Position numbers and translations under genes: made by a program. Shown piece by piece: positions 34,024 through 37,012 of a DNA stretch of 37,012 bases. How positions within the stretch are numbered: the stretch's first letter is position 1; each line of letters starts with the position of its first letter. Source of the DNA: an uncultured Frankineae bacterium (lineage in GTDB: Bacteria; Actinomycetota; Actinomycetes; Mycobacteriales; SCTD01); contig CADCUB010000086.1 of the NCBI GenBank assembly GCA_902805775.1, positions 1 to 37,012 of the forward strand, given 5' to 3'. The notes below the pieces were generated by a model. The model made no database searches. It had not been told where the DNA came from and worked only from the letters and a program-made list of their open reading frames with translations.

Positions 34024-34734
34024 GTGTCCGAGATCCCTGCCGCCGGACCCGAGGCGAGCGCGGGCCCGGGCGGGGAACCGATCCGGGTCCTCGTCGTCGA
34101 CGACCACGCCCTGTTCCGCCGCGGCCTGCAGATGGTCCTCGAGCAGGAGCCCGACATCGAGGTGGTCGCGGAGGCCAGCGACGGCGCCGAGGCGGTCGTG
34201 CAGGCCAGCGAGCAGACTCCCGACATCGTCCTGATGGACGTGCGGATGCCGCGCCGGGGCGGCATCGACGCGTGCACGGCCATCCACGAGGCCGTCCCGT
34301 CCGCCAAGATCATCATGTTGACGATCTCGGACGAGGAGGCCGACCTCTACGACGCCATCAAGGCCGGCGCCATGGGCTACCTGCTCAAGGAGATCTCCAT
34401 CGAGGAGGTCGCGGCGGCGATCCGCGCCGTCCACGGGGGTCAGTCGCTGATCAGCCCGTCGATGGCGAGCAAGCTGCTCACCGAGTTCGCCTCGATGATC
34501 AAGAAGACCGACGACCGTCAGCAGGTCCCCACCCCTCGGCTCACCGACCGCGAGATGGAGGTCCTCAAGCTCGTCGCCAAGGGCATGAACAACCGCGACA
34601 TCGCCAAGGTGCTGTTCATCAGCGAGAACACCGTCAAGAACCACATCCGCAACATCCTGGAGAAGCTCCAGCTGCACTCGCGCATGGAGGCGGTCGTCTA
34701 CGCCGTCCGCGAGAAGCTGCTCGAGATCACCTGA
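34024..34734 (+). CDS. NarL/LuxR-type response regulator, orphan
   Basis: A 236-residue response regulator: receiver domain with D26-D27, phosphorylated D72 (DIVLMDVRMP), and a C-terminal LuxR helix-turn-helix (LTDREMEVLKLVAKGMNNRDIAKVLFISENTVKNHIRNILEKL). No histidine kinase gene is near. A similar orphan regulator stands beside hpf and secA in Streptomyces, as far as I recall, so it may be a conserved regulator of this locus. GTG start chosen from GGAGG at 34012-34016, 7 nt upstream. An ATG at 34009 would lie in that site. The 3' end overlaps the convergent GNAT gene by 8 nt. Signal and targets are unknown. Confidence 0.92.
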   Translation: MSEIPAAGPEASAGPGGEPIRVLVVDDHALFRRGLQMVLEQEPDIEVVAEASDGAEAVVQASEQTPDIVLMDVRMPRRGGIDACTAIHEAVPSAKIIMLTISDEEADLYDAIKAGAMGYLLKEISIEEVAAAIRAVHGGQSLISPSMASKLLTEFASMIKKTDDRQQVPTPRLTDREMEVLKLVAKGMNNRDIAKVLFISENTVKNHIRNILEKLQLHSRMEAVVYAVREKLLEIT

Positions 34735-35824
34735 GGCGGTCGGGCACGTAGGCCCACACGACCATGTCGACGCGCTCGTCCGACCGCGGAGCCGACCGGA
34801 CCGACCGCGCGACGCCCTCGCGCACGAAGCCGGCCTTCTCGGCCACCCGCTGCGAGGCGGTGTTGCGGACGTCGGTGAGCAGCTCCACCCGGGCCAGGCC
34901 GGCCGCCGTGACGCCCCAGGCGGTGTGCAGGCGCGCCGCCCGTACGGCGACGCCCCGGCCGCGGGCCTGCGGCGCCGTCCAGTAGCCGACCTCGCCGGTG
35001 CGGTCGCGGCCGACCGTCAGCCCCACGGCGCCGAGCAGCTCGTCCGTGGCGGCGTCGGCGACCGCGACGCTCGCGGCCGTGCCCGCCGCCCACTCCGCCG
35101 GCACGACATGCAGCGCCCACGTGCGCGCCGCCTCGGCGCTGTACGGGACGGGCAGCGGCAGCCAGCGCGCGCTCTCGGCATCCTCGCAGGCCCGCTGGAC
35201 GAGCGCGAGGTCGCTCTCGCGGACGTGCCGCAGCGCCACCACCCCGTCGGTCGGCCGCCCGAGCGGGGGCAGCAGCGCCGTGTCCCGGACCGGGTCGTCC
35301 GGCAGCAGCGCGCCGAGCCAGCCGTCGACGTGGAGGCCACGGTGCACCAGGCCGCGACGCAGCACCCCCTCGATCCGGAACCCCGCCTTCTCGGCGGCCC
35401 GGCGGGAGGGGGTGTTGCCGACCTCGGCCCTCCACTCGATCCGCGCTGCGCCGAGCTCGCCGAACGCCCACCTGCAGGCGGCCCCGAGCGCCTCCGGCAC
35501 CACCCCTGCTCCGCGGGCCGACGGTCGGCACCAGAAGCCGACGTCCCACACGTCCGGGTCGGCGGCCCGCCGCAGCGCGAGGTGCGCGAGCACCTGTCCG
35601 GTGGTGCTGTCGCACACCGCCCACGTCAGCGCGCGACCCGACGCCCAGCCCTCGACGCTCGTCCGGTGCACGTACGTGCGGGCGTGCTCGGGCAGGTAGG
35701 GCACGGGCAGGGCGTTCCAGCGCTGCACGTCGGGGTCGTTCCCGACCTCCACCAGCACCGCTTCGTCGCCGGGCTGCCAGGGGCGCAGGTGCCACCTCCC
35801 GGCGGTGATCTCGACGGGGTCCAC
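34727..35824 (-). CDS. tandem GNAT-family N-acetyltransferase (two RimJ/RimL-like domains)
   Basis: A 365-residue protein made of two similar GNAT domains: residues ~1-180 (LRPWQPGDEAVLVEVGNDPDVQRW, VGFWCRPSARGAGVVPEALGAACRWAFGELGAARIEW, NTPSRRAAEKAGFRIEGVLRRG) and ~190-365 (LRHVRESDLALVQRACEDAESARW, VGYWTAPQARGRGVAVRAARLHTAWG, NTASQRVAEKAGFVREGVARS). Each has the acetyl-CoA R/QxxGxG/A loop and the NxxSxRxAEKAGF end. Such double RimJ/RimL-like enzymes acetylate small amines or protein N-termini. The substrate here is unknown. GTG start with CACAGT 6 nt upstream (minus strand). Its 3' end overlaps the regulator gene by 8 nt, so the two are convergent. Confidence 0.88.
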   Translation of the reverse strand: MDPVEITAGRWHLRPWQPGDEAVLVEVGNDPDVQRWNALPVPYLPEHARTYVHRTSVEGWASGRALTWAVCDSTTGQVLAHLALRRAADPDVWDVGFWCRPSARGAGVVPEALGAACRWAFGELGAARIEWRAEVGNTPSRRAAEKAGFRIEGVLRRGLVHRGLHVDGWLGALLPDDPVRDTALLPPLGRPTDGVVALRHVRESDLALVQRACEDAESARWLPLPVPYSAEAARTWALHVVPAEWAAGTAASVAVADAATDELLGAVGLTVGRDRTGEVGYWTAPQARGRGVAVRAARLHTAWGVTAAGLARVELLTDVRNTASQRVAEKAGFVREGVARSVRSAPRSDERVDMVVWAYVPDRLR

Positions 35825-35881
35825 CCCGCCACTGTGCCCCGGGCACCGCGTCTGATCGCCGCGCGTTGCAGGTGCGACACC

Positions 35882-35887
35882 TAGGAT
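35882..35887 (+). promoter_or_regulatory. -10-like element of secA
   Basis: TAGGAT lies 42 nt before the secA ATG, compatible with a short leader containing GGAGGAG (about 35912-35918). No matching -35 at 16-18 nt is visible, so this is the -10 only. Confidence 0.35.
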
Positions 35888-35929
35888 CGACAGGCCGTAC
35901 GACGCCCCCTGCGGAGGAGAGCACCACCG

Positions 35930-37012
<1,083 letters not shown>

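Noticed and set aside
35866-35887. TTGCAG (35866-35871) as the -35 of secA with TAGGAT
   Set aside because: The spacer would be only 10 nt, far too short for a sigma70-type promoter.

Overview
The window is a gene-dense, very GC-rich chromosomal segment of a high-GC Gram-positive bacterium (Actinomycetota). The evidence is the gene content and order: F420 biosynthesis (fbiA, fbiB, fbiC), whiB2/whmD, a DUF3499 gene, manB, ahcY (sahH), mtrA-mtrB-lpqB, comF, hpf and secA. The same sequence of landmarks is known from Mycobacterium (the Rv3262 to Rv3240c neighbourhood). Here it is interrupted by an envelope module (RDD, SpoIIM, MoxR, DUF58, DUF4350, DUF4129) that mycobacteria keep elsewhere. The genus cannot be named. 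A candidate flagellar-type (FliA/WhiG) promoter hints at a motile or developmentally complex actinomycete. I see no rRNA, tRNA, CRISPR array, insertion sequence, integrase or phage gene, and no gene-free stretch longer than 225 bp.

Layout. 1-2.4 kb: end of a DUF222/HNH endonuclease, a histidine-phosphatase-fold protein and an AlkA-like DNA glycosylase. 2.4-9.7 kb: coenzyme F420 region. fbiB, fbiA and a short XdhC-like Rossmann protein form a tightly overlapping minus-strand operon. An SDR and a membrane acyltransferase separate it from the fused CofG/CofH gene fbiC. 9.7-14.4 kb: whiB2, a degenerate minimal zincin-like gene, DUF3499, a zinc-ribbon protein, manB, a Trm112-like protein, a phosphosugar isomerase (SIS) and a C2H2-like microprotein. 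14.5-18.3 kb: a hotdog thioesterase-like gene, an AhcY-like paralogue with three catalytic positions replaced, then a translationally coupled MerR-ahcY pair ending in a strong hairpin. 18.3-28.1 kb: envelope/stress module (RDD versus SpoIIM, Sir2, beta-lactamase-fold hydrolase, DUF58, MoxR, DUF4350, DUF4129, polytopic membrane protein). 28.2-37 kb: mtrA-mtrB-lpqB, comF, long HPF, an orphan NarL-type regulator, a tandem GNAT and the start of secA.

How genes work together. FbiA, FbiB and FbiC carry most of F420 synthesis; the guanylyltransferase FbiD/CofC is not in the window. ManB and the SIS isomerase feed GDP-mannose and glucose-phosphate pools. AhcY clears S-adenosylhomocysteine and is probably controlled by the MerR protein overlapping it. 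MtrA/MtrB/LpqB control cell-wall and division genes, and the MoxR/DUF58 module probably acts on the envelope.

A theme across the window is leaderless expression. At least thirteen genes have a (T/C)ANNNT -10-like hexamer with its last base 6-8 nt before the start codon, often with no ribosome-binding site. I used this to choose several starts.
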